From the NCBI GenBank assembly GCA_965116945.1, contig OZ220734.1:1612001-1676000 (forward strand): 64,000 nucleotides of DNA. The letters are read 5' to 3'. The notes under the pieces were generated by a model. That model did no database searches. It was not told the DNA's origin and was given only the letters and a program-made list of their open reading frames with translations. This DNA comes from Plut-88900 sp965116945 (GTDB lineage: Bacteria; Chloroflexota; Dehalococcoidia; Plut-88900). The translations under genes were made by a program, and so were the position numbers. Below, piece after piece: positions 8,833 through 17,958 of this stretch (its first letter is position 1; each line of letters begins with the position of its first letter).

Positions 8833-9648
8833 TCACCGACCCGGCGGTCGCTGGTCGGCCGGCAGTTCTCCTTTGCTGGTCTCGTACACGAATTCCTCAT
8901 CCCATTCGTAGGGCAGATCCGTGATTTGACCCGGCTCGTCCAGCGTGTTCAGGGTGCCAAGGGCGTCCTTGACGATGTTCATCTGGAGCTCTTTGTCAAA
9001 GGGTTTGCCGCATTGGTGCCCCAACGGGAAATTTACGAACACCGGCCTGGGCGGCTTCACCTGCGCCATCATGTCCCTCACCGACCCCACGTAAACGGTG
9101 CTGATTCCTACCTCTTCAACAACTCTCGCTAGCAGTCCAACGGACTGATGGTCAAGAGGTCAGGCGGGTACACAGAATAAGATGTCCACCTTTGCCTGCT
9201 TGAGCTTCGCAGCGATGCCTGCCGCCAACTCTGTCTGGAGAGCCGTTCGCTTGTACATTCTCCCCATTCCGAGCCCGTAGTTGGTCTCCGCCAGCTCCCC
9301 TATATATCCTTCCGCCTCCAGCTCTCGAAACCTGTCCAGGGGCAGGATCACATTGGGGTCCTTGTCGGCGTCACGGTGGTCGTAGTAGTCGTAATTGATT
9401 ACCAGGTGTTCTGTTGGGGTGTCCTTGGGGATTTCGCGATAGCTCATTTCGCTTCGGGCCTGGGGATTGAAGGGTTCCTGGTCCCGACGTGACATCCCCG
9501 AAGAGCACAGAAGGGCAACTTTAGCCTTGTTTAGTGGCTTCTCGAACGGGGTCCATGTAGTGGTCCGAAACACGGACCACTTGTAGGGCGGAAACCCGTG
9601 CCCCTGGTAATGGGCATTGAGTTTAGCTACGTAGTCTATGGGCTTCAC
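8833..9648 (-). CDS. GrdB-like reductase family protein, candidate selenoprotein (in-frame UGA at codon 163)
   Basis: Both flanks of a TGA at 9160-9162 read as one protein of the glycine/sarcosine/betaine reductase selenoprotein B-like family: the N-terminal part (GFPPYKWSVF, SSGMSRRDQEPFNP, YDYYDHRDADKDPN, GLGMGRMYKRTAL) ends DILFCVPA, and the C-terminal part continues in frame as PLDHQSVGLLARVVEEVGISTVYVGS and FVNFPLGHQCGKPFDKELQ. From my knowledge of the family, homologs carry Cys in a CPLDHQ-type segment at this point, so UGA would encode selenocysteine 163 (271 residues in all). A hairpin at 9133-9147 sits where a bacterial SECIS belongs. The start is GTG 9648 with AGGAGGGAACA upstream. 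If UGA were a true stop the product would be a 162-residue fragment. The redox role is inferred from the family. Confidence 0.8.
9133..9147 (-). promoter_or_regulatory. Candidate bacterial SECIS hairpin
   Basis: On the coding strand the sequence CAGTCC-GTT-GGACTG forms a perfect 6-bp stem. Its apical loop begins 18 bases after the UGA codon, within the spacing known for bacterial SelB-recognised elements, and the loop opens with G as expected. A 15-base perfect hairpin at exactly this position is unlikely to be incidental, though the stem is short. Confidence 0.6.
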
Positions 9649-9787
9649 TGTTCCCTCCTTGCCATGGAAGCATACTTTTCACCGGCCAACTATTCCGGTC
9701 AGATATTTGCGGGCAGTCTATCATTAGGGGTACCCTACCTCAAACTTCCTTGCCTGCTGCCAGGGCGTAATTCGATTCATACACCTC

Positions 9788-10309
9788 ATGCCCCACGACC
9801 ACAAAGACTCCAACTATAAGTTCTGCGTCCGCTGCGGTGGACTCTTGGAACTCAAGCTTGTCAAAAAGGGCGAACCCGAACGCCTCGTCTGTCAAGACTG
9901 CAGCTACATCCAGTACCTGAACCCGAGAATTGCATCCGGTGCTATTGTGAGACAGAACGGCAAGCTGCTCCTCCTTAAACGTGGTATCGAACCCGCATAC
10001 GGCAAGTGGGTCTTCCCGGGCGGCTTCGTAGACGCCGGCGAGACCCTTGAAGGCGCAGCTAAACGGGAGTCCATGGAAGAGGCGGGCATCAATGTGTCTA
10101 TTAACGCGCTGGTTGGCGCCTATTCCTATGAGGGTTCGCCGGTAGTAATAGTTGTCTACGCAGGTGAGATTGTAGGAGGCGAACCGCGTGCGCTCGACGA
10201 ATCCATAGGCATAGACTTCTTTGAGCGTGACCAAATCCCGTGGCACGACCTGGCATTCCCCAGCACAAAAGACTCCCTGGAGGAATACTGCACCCGCTTT
10301 TGGCAATAG
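9788..10309 (+). CDS. Nudix hydrolase with N-terminal zinc ribbon
   Basis: A 173-residue protein. Four cysteines (C13, C16, C35, C38) form a zinc ribbon of the kind seen in NudC, followed by a Nudix domain whose box spans roughly residues 79-101 (GFVDAGETLEGAAKRESMEEAGI), with the catalytic REXXEE core. Nudix enzymes hydrolyse nucleoside diphosphates linked to another moiety; the zinc ribbon suggests NADH- or dinucleotide-type substrates, but the NudC specificity motif is not evident. A nucleoside deaminase follows after nine bases, so the two may form a nucleotide-salvage or housekeeping pair. Confidence 0.88.
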   Translation: MPHDHKDSNYKFCVRCGGLLELKLVKKGEPERLVCQDCSYIQYLNPRIASGAIVRQNGKLLLLKRGIEPAYGKWVFPGGFVDAGETLEGAAKRESMEEAGINVSINALVGAYSYEGSPVVIVVYAGEIVGGEPRALDESIGIDFFERDQIPWHDLAFPSTKDSLEEYCTRFWQ

Positions 10310-10318
10310 GAGGCAATC

Positions 10319-10819
10319 ATGGCAATTGACGAAAAAATTATGCAGCAGGCTTTGGACTTGGCTAAGACCGCCGAGTCCCACGGAGATGTCTCCGTTGCTG
10401 CCATTATCCTGAAGGACGGCGAAATCATCGGCCAAAGCGAGCCCCGCGTCATGGTCGACTCCGATCCAACAGCGCACGCCGAGGTTCTCGCCATCCGCAA
10501 CGCTGCCGCCAACATCGGCTCCCCCTATCTGGCCGGCTGTACAATGTACATCACCTTCGAATGCTGCCCCATGTGCTGCGGCGCCATCATGAACTCGGGC
10601 ATCGAAACCCTCATAATCGGCGGGCGGTTCGAAGGAAAGCACCGCACCTACGGGCAATACTCGGTTTCCGGCATGCTGTCGCTGGCAGGAGCGGACAAGC
10701 GGATCGACTTGACCGAGGGAATAATGAGCGAGGCTTCCGCCGAGATCTTCACCCCCGAGAAGCGAGACGACTGGCTGGATCGAATGCGGGGCAACAACCC
10801 CGGCTGGGGAAAACAATAG
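10319..10819 (+). CDS. Nucleoside/tRNA-type deaminase family protein
   Basis: A 166-residue zinc deaminase of the cytidine deaminase-like fold. The zinc site is complete: HAE at 53-55 supplies a His ligand and the catalytic Glu, and CPMC at 83-86 supplies two Cys. The order and spacing match guanine/tRNA-adenosine-type deaminases. It lacks the flanking features that would mark TadA clearly, and the cluster with a Nudix gene favours a small-molecule base or nucleoside substrate. It is preceded by AGGAGGCAATC, a strong ribosome site. Confidence 0.85.
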   Translation: MAIDEKIMQQALDLAKTAESHGDVSVAAIILKDGEIIGQSEPRVMVDSDPTAHAEVLAIRNAAANIGSPYLAGCTMYITFECCPMCCGAIMNSGIETLIIGGRFEGKHRTYGQYSVSGMLSLAGADKRIDLTEGIMSEASAEIFTPEKRDDWLDRMRGNNPGWGKQ

Positions 10820-10832
10820 CTTCCACACATGA

Positions 10833-12131
10833 ATGCCCGAGGCGAGCCCAGGGCGATTGAATTCTCTAGACAACATTAGCCGTGGGGTGGGCCGGCGTTA
10901 CTTTCCCGCTCTAGGCCACCGGGACTTCCGTCTCCTTTGGACGGCAATACTCACCTCTGACTCTGGTACATGGGCTCTGATGACGGCGCGCGCAGTCGTG
11001 GCCCGTGACATAGCAGACGAGTTGGGTGACCTGTGGGTAGGGGTCGTCGTCTTCGCGGGAATGATTCCCTTCATCCTTGTCCCCCCCATCGCCGGCTATC
11101 TCGCCGACCGCTTTGTCAGGAAGCATGTCCTGGCGGCTACCTTCGTGCTAGCCCTAGCCCAGAGCGTAGCTTTGACCATTCTCGCCCTAATCGGTTCACT
11201 GGAGCTCTGGCACCTTGTGTTTCTATCGTTTGTAAACGGTTCGGCGAGGGCAATTCAAACCCCCACTGCTTTTTCCCTTGTCCCTAACCTCGTGCCCCGA
11301 GACCTGATGATCAACGCCTACGCGCTGAATTCCGCTACTTTCCACGCATCCAGGCTGGTCGGGGCAGGGCTGATCGCTCCCATGTTGGCGCTGGTGGAGC
11401 CGGGCTGGGTATTCGCCGTTTGCAACGTACCGTTCGTCTTGAGTCTGCTCCTCGTATTCAACATCCGCACGGTGTCGTCCGGCGTCATGGAGAAGACGAA
11501 GGGATTCCTATTCAACCTGGTCGCCGGCTTCAAATACGTGTACCAAAGGCCGGCACTAACGATGATAGTCGTTCTTATTACGTTTCACTGCGGACTCACC
11601 ATGTCCTTCGAGGCCCTGCTCCCTGTCCTCTCCCAGGACCGGTTCGGGTGGGGTGGAAGCGGTGTCGGATACCTCATGATGGCCGTTGGGGCCGGAGCAA
11701 TGGTATCGTCTATCTACCTGGCTGGAATACGTTCGGACAGATTGCGAGGCAGAGTGCTACTGACTACCGGAGTGCTGAGCTCACTCGCTCCCCTGGCCCT
11801 TGCCTTCGCTCCCAACATGGCCATTGGAATGCTGGCTGCCAGCGCCATGGGCGCCACCCAGACCGCCTACATGGTGATTACCCTAACCATGATGCAGTCC
11901 ATGGTCCCCGACGCCGTCAGAGGCCGCATATCTAGCATCTATATCATCCACGCCGGGGGTATCATGTCCTTCGCCAATTTCGGCAACGGGGCCTTGGCCG
12001 AGCTCTTCGATCCCCTCTGGCTACTCGCCATCGGCGGCTTGGCCTTCCTCGCCGTTGTCATTGCCAGCGGTCTCGGCCCGACCATGCGACGAATCTACTG
12101 GACTGGCAACCCCGCCCCCGCTCCAACCTAA
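10833..12131 (+). CDS. MFS transporter (EntS-like family)
   Basis: A 432-residue integral membrane protein with about 12 predicted hydrophobic segments. FPALGHRDFRLLW at the N-terminus and the loop motif GYLADRFVRK after the second segment are typical of the MFS_3/EntS-type exporters. It begins 13 bases after the deaminase gene, so it may belong to the same transcript. Direction and substrate cannot be determined; small-molecule efflux is the usual role of this subfamily. Confidence 0.85.
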   Translation: MPEASPGRLNSLDNISRGVGRRYFPALGHRDFRLLWTAILTSDSGTWALMTARAVVARDIADELGDLWVGVVVFAGMIPFILVPPIAGYLADRFVRKHVLAATFVLALAQSVALTILALIGSLELWHLVFLSFVNGSARAIQTPTAFSLVPNLVPRDLMINAYALNSATFHASRLVGAGLIAPMLALVEPGWVFAVCNVPFVLSLLLVFNIRTVSSGVMEKTKGFLFNLVAGFKYVYQRPALTMIVVLITFHCGLTMSFEALLPVLSQDRFGWGGSGVGYLMMAVGAGAMVSSIYLAGIRSDRLRGRVLLTTGVLSSLAPLALAFAPNMAIGMLAASAMGATQTAYMVITLTMMQSMVPDAVRGRISSIYIIHAGGIMSFANFGNGALAELFDPLWLLAIGGLAFLAVVIASGLGPTMRRIYWTGNPAPAPT

Positions 12132-12249
12132 CCCCTTCTCCTTCCGCTTTGCCGGTTCCCTTGCTTTCCCCTTGTTAGCCGAAGGGCATGTGTCTATCAT
12201 GCCCCTGATTCCCTCGCGGCCCTGAGTGATCCTCAGGAGAAACACTCCT

Positions 12250-13494
12250 ATGCCGACCCGCCGACCCCGCATCTTCTATGGATGGTGGATAGCCATCTCC
12301 TTCTTCTTCATCAACTTCTACTGGTCGGGGGTTATGGGGTCAGGGTTTACGGCATTCTTCAACCCGTGGAAAGAGACCTTCGGCCTTTCCAGCGCGGCAA
12401 CCTCCCTTGCATTCTCCATGCAGCAGGGAATGGCAGGCGTCGGATCGGTAATCGTAGGCTTGCTATTCGACCGCATAGGCGGCCGACTCCTCATGTTCAT
12501 CGCCACGGCACTGGGTGCGGGGGCATTGCTTCTCCTTGCCGTCAGCCACTCCGCCTGGAGCTTCTATCTCGACTTCGCCATTCTTTCCGTGGGATGGACC
12601 ATCTTCTTCGCAGGCATCGGCCCTGCCCTTGCCGCCATCTGGTTCCGCAAGCATCGGGGTAAAGCCAACGGTGTCCTGCTCGGCGGCTCGAATGTGGGCG
12701 GACTGATAGCCCCACTGCTCGTCTGGATAATCGACGCTTACAGCTGGAGGACGGCCTCCGTGGCTGCTGCCATCGGCCTGGTCATTGTCGGAATCCCGAC
12801 CTCCATGGCCCTTCGCCACAAACCCGAGCAATACGGCTACCACCCAGACGGCCTCGACAGCCCCCCGAGGGTCACCCCCGCTCTTACTCGCGGCGAGGGT
12901 CGAGACTACACCCTCACCCAGGCCCTTAAAACGTGGACATTCTGGGCCCTCGGAATTGGGCAACTGCTAGCCATTTTCGGGTTGGCGGCCGTATCCGTTC
13001 ACGTGCTCCCCCACCTGGAAGCGGAGGGGCTATCCACCACTACGGGTGGTTGGATAGTAGCGTCCTACACGGTCCTCGGCCTTGTTCCAAAAATGGGATT
13101 TGGCTGGCTGGGCGATGTGCTGGACAAGCGCCTCGTACTTGCTGCGTCGTACACCCTGCAGGGACTTGGCATCCTGGCCCTCGCCAACGTCGAAAGTGCC
13201 TGGACCCTGGCCCTCTTCATCGCCATCTACGGCCTCTCCGCCCAGTCCTACGGGTCGGTACTCTACCCTCTTTTGGCCGATGAATTCGGCCACAGGCACA
13301 TCGGCGCAATTCAAGGAATGCTCTCTTTTCCTTACGCCGTGGGAGCGATCTTGGGCCCCTACCTAGCCGGCCTGACCTTTGACCGCATGGACGAATACAC
13401 CTGGATTTTCGTAGCCTTCGGAATTGCGACGATTGTCGCCGCGCCCTTTGCCATTGTCTCCAGGCGCGGCCCATTCCAGCGCCTGAATGGCTGA
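12250..13494 (+). CDS. MFS transporter (monocarboxylate/oxalate-formate type)
   Basis: A 414-residue permease beginning MPTRRPRIFYGWWIAISFFFINF. The FYGWW-type N-terminus, LLFDRIGGR loop and GWLGDVLDKR loop are typical of the oxalate/formate-antiporter and monocarboxylate branch of the MFS. The ATG at 12250 is chosen because AGGAGA lies eight bases upstream; a GTG at 12226 would put that site inside the coding region. It probably imports or exchanges small organic acids, in keeping with the many acid-processing enzymes around it. Confidence 0.85.
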   Translation: MPTRRPRIFYGWWIAISFFFINFYWSGVMGSGFTAFFNPWKETFGLSSAATSLAFSMQQGMAGVGSVIVGLLFDRIGGRLLMFIATALGAGALLLLAVSHSAWSFYLDFAILSVGWTIFFAGIGPALAAIWFRKHRGKANGVLLGGSNVGGLIAPLLVWIIDAYSWRTASVAAAIGLVIVGIPTSMALRHKPEQYGYHPDGLDSPPRVTPALTRGEGRDYTLTQALKTWTFWALGIGQLLAIFGLAAVSVHVLPHLEAEGLSTTTGGWIVASYTVLGLVPKMGFGWLGDVLDKRLVLAASYTLQGLGILALANVESAWTLALFIAIYGLSAQSYGSVLYPLLADEFGHRHIGAIQGMLSFPYAVGAILGPYLAGLTFDRMDEYTWIFVAFGIATIVAAPFAIVSRRGPFQRLNG

Positions 13495-13507
13495 ACGCTA
13501 CTCCGGC

Positions 13508-14299
13508 CTAGTAGAACGGCTTCGCCGCGTCGACCTCCGGCGTCTTTGCCCTCTCCAACGCATTCCTTGCCGCCGACGCCATGAGCCCGGCATCCGACAA
13601 CACGGGAGACATCACGAACCCCTGCTCGAACCGCTCCTTGGCCTCCTCGGGGCTCCCGCAATGCGTCCCTGCTACGAGCCCGTTAGCCTGAGCCACCTCC
13701 AACACCCTTTGTGAGGCCTCACCATGCTCTTTGCTAGTCTGGTAGTTCCGGGGATCGACACCCATCGAAACGGCTAGGTCGGCCGGCCCGATGTAGAACC
13801 CGTCAATTCCCGGGGCCTTTGCCATCTCCTCAAGGTTCGGGATTGTGTTGATATTCTCCACCATCACCAGGCATATGATCTCTTCATTCGCCTGCGATAA
13901 ATAGTCCGACCCTGCATACAATGTAGCCCTATTCGGCCCGATGCTCCTGAACCCGATGGGTGGATAGCGACAGGACATTCCGGCCCTCGCCGCCTCTTCA
14001 CCGTTGTTCACCAGGGGAACGATGACGCCGTAGGCGCCCGCATCCAGCACCCATTGGAACCAGACAGGGTCATTCCACGGCACCCGGGCCATCGGTACGG
14101 TGCCCGTCGTACTGACTGCCTGGAACCACTGTGCTGCCCGGTCGGGCCCGATGCCCATGCCATGCTGCATATCCAATACCAGGGCGTCGAGCCCCACGTT
14201 GGCCAGCACTTCGGCCATGTACGGGTCCGCACTCCCGACCCATGCGATCGCTGCAGGTTTGCCCTCTCTCCAGAGCTGTTTGATTTTGTTCGGTCTCAT
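13508..14299 (-). CDS. HpcH/HpaI aldolase/citrate lyase family protein
   Basis: A 263-residue class II pyruvate-type aldolase. Family features are ALVLDMQHGMG (corresponding to the D-x-E/Q-H metal region), a VPLVNN segment, the LVMVENINTIPNLEEMAKAPGIDGFYIGPADLA block containing the metal-binding Glu and the substrate-binding GPxDLA, and a C-terminal GLVAGTHC strand. It probably cleaves 4-hydroxy-2-oxo acids to pyruvate and an aldehyde. It converges on the MFS gene and lies downstream of the peroxiredoxin on the same strand, 30 bases away. Confidence 0.88.
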   Translation of the reverse strand: MRPNKIKQLWREGKPAAIAWVGSADPYMAEVLANVGLDALVLDMQHGMGIGPDRAAQWFQAVSTTGTVPMARVPWNDPVWFQWVLDAGAYGVIVPLVNNGEEAARAGMSCRYPPIGFRSIGPNRATLYAGSDYLSQANEEIICLVMVENINTIPNLEEMAKAPGIDGFYIGPADLAVSMGVDPRNYQTSKEHGEASQRVLEVAQANGLVAGTHCGSPEEAKERFEQGFVMSPVLSDAGLMASAARNALERAKTPEVDAAKPFY

Positions 14300-14329
14300 A
14301 GCTTCCTCCGGCGGTAGGCAATCTGAAGG

Positions 14330-14782
14330 CTAGATGCTCGCTATCACGTCATCTACGTGTCCGGCAACCTTCACTGAATCGTAAGCCTTGGCAATCATGC
14401 CATCGCCATCAATAATGAAGGTTGAACGCACAATCCCCATGCGCGTTTTCCCGTACATCTTCTTCTCTCGCCACACACCATAGGCCTGCGCTACGTCCTT
14501 GGCCTCGTCGCTAATGAGCGGGAATGGCAGGTCGAATTTGTCCTTGAATTTCTGGTGAGACTTCACACTGTCGGGGCTGACGCCGAGCACCACGGCGTTC
14601 TTGTCTTCCAGGGACGAGATATTGTCCCGGAAGTCGCATGCTTCCCTGGTTCAACCTGACGTGTTGTCTTTAGGATAGAAGTATAGGACCACGTTCTTGC
14701 CCTTGAACTGACTGAGCGATACTTTCTCTCCATTGTCCAGCACCGCCTCGAAATAGGGGGCCGGGTCTCCTGCCTTGAGCAT
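14330..14782 (-). CDS. bcp: PrxQ/Bcp-type peroxiredoxin, candidate selenoprotein (in-frame UGA at codon 44)
   Basis: Reading from ATG 14782 (AAGGAGG upstream) gives MLKAGDPAPYFEAVLDNGEKVSL and VVLYFYPKDNTSG, then TGA at 14651-14653, then TREACDFRDNISSLEDKNAVVLGVSPDS, ending at 14330 for 150 residues. In Bcp/PrxQ the motif is PKDNTPGCTxEAC, so UGA replaces exactly the peroxidatic cysteine and C49 is the resolving cysteine. The downstream frame is otherwise fully conserved. Selenocysteine peroxiredoxins of this type are established in other bacteria. The protein would reduce hydrogen peroxide and organic hydroperoxides using thioredoxin. The only open frame without recoding begins after the catalytic centre and would be useless. 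Confidence 0.88.
14608..14630 (-). promoter_or_regulatory. Candidate SECIS hairpin in the peroxiredoxin gene
   Basis: On the coding strand CCGGGAC pairs with GTCCCTGG through seven base pairs with one bulged T, closing an 8-base loop that starts 27 bases after the UGA, inside the usual range. The loop begins AA rather than with G, which departs from the common bacterial SECIS rule, so this assignment is weaker than that at 9133-9147. Confidence 0.4.
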
Positions 14783-14950
14783 CGTGTACTTCCTCCTTGT
14801 TGGTTGCGGGCAGAGCTAAACATAGGTAAGGGGTAACGAGGTGTCAAGACCTGAGTCCTGAACTGCGAGGTCATAGCAGGCAATAGCCTGTTTATCAACT
14901 GTTGTCCCCATGATATTCTATGGACAAATCTCAGCCCCGAGGGAGACGCC

Positions 14951-16246
14951 ATGTCGAGACAGCAGAGGACACCTGAAGAAGAAGCCATAATGGCCAAGGC
15001 CGCCAAGTATCTCCCCGGAGGTTCGACGGGCAACATCTTCTTTAAGCCCGACGATGCCATGATTATCAAGGAGTCCAGGGGCTCCAAGGTTTGGGACTAC
15101 AGCGGCAACGAATACGTCGACTTCCTTTTGGGCTCCGGACCGATGCTCGTGGGCCATTCCCACCCCGACGTTGTGGCTGCGGTCTCCGAGGTTATTGGCC
15201 GTGGAAGCACGTACTTTGCTACCGGTGGAGCAGCAGTAGAGCTTGCCGAGGAGATAGTCAACGCCGTCCCCTGCGCCGAGCAGGTGAAGTTCATCTCCAG
15301 CGGCTCCGAGGCCACCTACTTCGCAATGAAAGCAGCCCGGGCCTTTCGCGGCCGGGACAAGATCCTCAAGTTCGAAGGCGGCTATCACGGCACCAACGAC
15401 TACGCCCTCATGAGCGTAACCCCCACCGAGATGCGGGAATTCCCCCGACCCAGCCGAAACTCTGCCGGCATTCCGGCAGTTCTGGAAGACGAGGTCCTGA
15501 TCTGCCCTTTCAACGACTTGGAGACTACCCAGGCAGTCATTGAAAAACACCACGATGAGCTTGGCGCGGTTATTACGGAATGCTGCCAGCGCATCATCCC
15601 CCCCAGGCCTGGCTTCCTGCAGGGCCTCCGAGAAATCACGACTCACTACCAGATCCCCCTGATATTTGACGAGGTGGTGACTGGATTCCGCTGGTCCTAT
15701 GGAGGCGCTCAGGAATACTACGGCGTCACCCCAGACATGGCCACCTTCGGCAAGGCTGTCGGCGGCGGATATCCGCTCTCCGCAGTTGCGGGCCGTGAGG
15801 AAATCATGCGGGTCTTCGACCCCGTCTCTAAAGAAGAAGGCACGTTCGTTCCGGGAGTCGGGACTCTTAGTGGCAACCCGGTAGCCGCAACCGCTGGCCT
15901 CGCCACCTTGAAGATTCTCAAGGAAGGTGGGATCGACCGGATGTGGTCCACGGGCAACCGTTTGATGGCGGAGCTGGACCGGATGCTCAAGGAGAAGGAG
16001 ATCCAGGGCACCGTCGTTGGTGAAGCCCCCTGCTTCGATGTCTACTTCGGCGTCGATGAGGTGGTCAACTACCGCGACACGCTAAAGGCTGACGGTGCCA
16101 TGATGGGCCGCTTCAACCACGCCATGCTGGATTCCGGCATTCTCAAGGGCGACTCCAAGTTCTACACGGCCAGCGCGCACACCGACGAAGACATTGCCAA
16201 GACCATTGAGGCGATGGACTACGCCCTGGACCAGGCCCGAGGCTAG
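14951..16246 (+). CDS. Class III PLP aminotransferase, glutamate-1-semialdehyde aminomutase-like
   Basis: A 431-residue fold-type I PLP enzyme. It has KYLPGGSTGN at the N-terminus, the phosphate-binding SSGSEAT at 117-123, the FDEVVTGFR cofactor Asp block near 239-247, and the Schiff-base Lys K268 in FGKAVGGGYP. The GGS and FGK motifs resemble glutamate-1-semialdehyde 2,1-aminomutase, but no tetrapyrrole genes are nearby, and such relatives often act as omega-amino acid transaminases. It diverges from the peroxiredoxin gene. Assignment as a class III aminotransferase is firm; the substrate is open. Confidence 0.88.
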   Translation: MSRQQRTPEEEAIMAKAAKYLPGGSTGNIFFKPDDAMIIKESRGSKVWDYSGNEYVDFLLGSGPMLVGHSHPDVVAAVSEVIGRGSTYFATGGAAVELAEEIVNAVPCAEQVKFISSGSEATYFAMKAARAFRGRDKILKFEGGYHGTNDYALMSVTPTEMREFPRPSRNSAGIPAVLEDEVLICPFNDLETTQAVIEKHHDELGAVITECCQRIIPPRPGFLQGLREITTHYQIPLIFDEVVTGFRWSYGGAQEYYGVTPDMATFGKAVGGGYPLSAVAGREEIMRVFDPVSKEEGTFVPGVGTLSGNPVAATAGLATLKILKEGGIDRMWSTGNRLMAELDRMLKEKEIQGTVVGEAPCFDVYFGVDEVVNYRDTLKADGAMMGRFNHAMLDSGILKGDSKFYTASAHTDEDIAKTIEAMDYALDQARG

Positions 16247-16349
16247 ACCCTTCCCCAGGGCCCCCACGCCGGGCTGGCCTGTTCGAATTTATGGCCTTAT
16301 GGCAACGCGGCCTTATGATTAGGATGTTCGAAGAAATCGAGGCTCATCA

Positions 16350-17411
16350 ATGTCTGATTCGGAACTCGCTGGAAACGCTCAAACTGTCCTGGGTCCCGTG
16401 CCCGCAGACCAACTTGGAGTCTCGCTAACCCACGAGCACCTGCTTATCGACCTCGGCTCCACTTTCCATCCCCCTGAAGACGCTTCCAGCTACTCCTATG
16501 CCTACCAGCCTGTGACCATGGAAAATCTCTGGTGGGTCCGCTACAACTACGGCGGCAACAAGGACAACATGGAGCTGCTGGACGAGGATACTGCCATCGC
16601 CGAGGCCGCCCGATTCAAGAGGTCCGGCGGGGGAACGATAGTAGATGCCACCAGCGTCGGCATCAAGCGAGATCCTCTCGGCCTGGCCCGCATAGCACGA
16701 GCGACTAGTCTCAACGTCATCATGGGCTCCGGCTACTATGTCCACGACTATCAACCCGCGACCATAAACCAGAAGTCGGAAGACGACATAGTGGAGGAAA
16801 TAGTCCGTGACATCACTGAAGGAGTGGGTGACACGGGCATCAAATCGGGAGTGATAGGTGAGGTCGGATGCACGTGGCCCCTGTACGACAACGAGCGCAA
16901 GAGCCTGAGAGCCGCCGCCCGAGCCCAGGTCATCACCGGCGCCCCCCTCCTCATCCATCCCGGCCGAAACCCCCAGGCCCCCCTGGAGATTATGGAGATT
17001 GTCCGTGAGTCGGGCGGAGATCCTACCCGCACCATAATGAGCCACGTAGACCGCACTATCTTCGACAATGATACCCTCGACAAGCTTGCCGAAACCGGCT
17101 GCTTCATAGAGTTTGACCTCTTCGGCTCAGAAACCACCTTCTACCCCTTCTCACCTATTGACATGCCCAACGATGGCAAGAGGCTGGACTTTTTCCTGCA
17201 CCTCCGGGAGCAGGGCCGCTTGAGTCAGGCTCTGATGGCCCAGGACATCTGTAACAAGCATCGGCTCACCCGGTACGGCGGCCACGGCTACGCTCATATC
17301 CTCGAAAACGTGATGCCCATAATGCGTCGCAAGGGTTTCCTCGCCGAGGAAATCGACCAGATTCTCATAGGCAATCCAGGTCGGGCCCTGGCTTTCACAA
17401 GTCCCGCGTGA
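16350..17411 (+). CDS. Phosphotriesterase-family metal hydrolase (paralog 1)
   Basis: A 353-residue TIM-barrel hydrolase of the phosphotriesterase (PHP) family. Metal ligands visible are HEH (H28, H30), the bridging carboxylate E171 in GEVGCTWPL (Lys in true phosphotriesterases, Glu in the PHP branch), H203 in LIHPGR, H232 and D299. The N-terminal TVLGPVPADQLGVSLTHEHL block is typical. Such proteins act as lactonases or esterases; paraoxonase activity is usually incidental. It shares most motifs with the tandem pair at 51477-53725 but is more diverged. A GYD-domain gene follows. Confidence 0.87.
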   Translation: MSDSELAGNAQTVLGPVPADQLGVSLTHEHLLIDLGSTFHPPEDASSYSYAYQPVTMENLWWVRYNYGGNKDNMELLDEDTAIAEAARFKRSGGGTIVDATSVGIKRDPLGLARIARATSLNVIMGSGYYVHDYQPATINQKSEDDIVEEIVRDITEGVGDTGIKSGVIGEVGCTWPLYDNERKSLRAAARAQVITGAPLLIHPGRNPQAPLEIMEIVRESGGDPTRTIMSHVDRTIFDNDTLDKLAETGCFIEFDLFGSETTFYPFSPIDMPNDGKRLDFFLHLREQGRLSQALMAQDICNKHRLTRYGGHGYAHILENVMPIMRRKGFLAEEIDQILIGNPGRALAFTSPA

Positions 17412-17463
17412 CCAACTCTTACACTCACCTAACTTTCATTCAACCGAACTAAAGGAGCAGAAC

Positions 17464-17757
17464 ATGCCATACTACGTTGTCCTTGGAAACTACACAGACA
17501 AGGGTGCCCAGGCTGTAGAGGGCGCACCCGACCGTATGGCCGGAGCCGCTGCCAGGGTCGAGAAGCTGGGTGGCAGGATCGAGGCCATCTACTTCACCCT
17601 CGGCATCCACGATTTCATCGGCATCTTCGAATTCCCCGACGACGAGACCATGCTCACCTTCTCCATGGGCACCGGCAGGGAAGGCAACATCCGCTTCACC
17701 ACCCTCAAGGCATTCCCCAAGGCCCAGGCCGTGGAGCTGATTGACAAGCTGTCGTAA
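17464..17757 (+). CDS. GYD-domain protein
   Basis: A 97-residue protein of the GYD family (PF08734), ferredoxin-like fold, with the family pattern YVVLGNYTDKGAQ at the N-terminus and a central IYFTLGIHDFIGIFEFPDDETM strand-helix segment. The family is common beside catabolic genes but has no established biochemical role. It has AAAGGAGCAGAAC before the ATG and lies 52 bases downstream of the phosphotriesterase gene, possibly in the same transcript. Confidence 0.82.
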   Translation: MPYYVVLGNYTDKGAQAVEGAPDRMAGAAARVEKLGGRIEAIYFTLGIHDFIGIFEFPDDETMLTFSMGTGREGNIRFTTLKAFPKAQAVELIDKLS

Positions 17758-17958
17758 GCTGGGCCGTTCGGCTGCGATTCCACCCACTTCCGACTCCTCA
17801 GCCATCACAATGCCCAGCGAATATACTACAACGCCCTCCTAAAACCACTTTGTGCCCTGCAACCCTCCCCCTCCGTCATTCCGCCCCCCGAGCCGGCTGA
17901 AAGTGCGCCGTTCTGCAAGTCCGCCTTCGACGGAGCGTGAATCCGTCTCTCCCCCATT

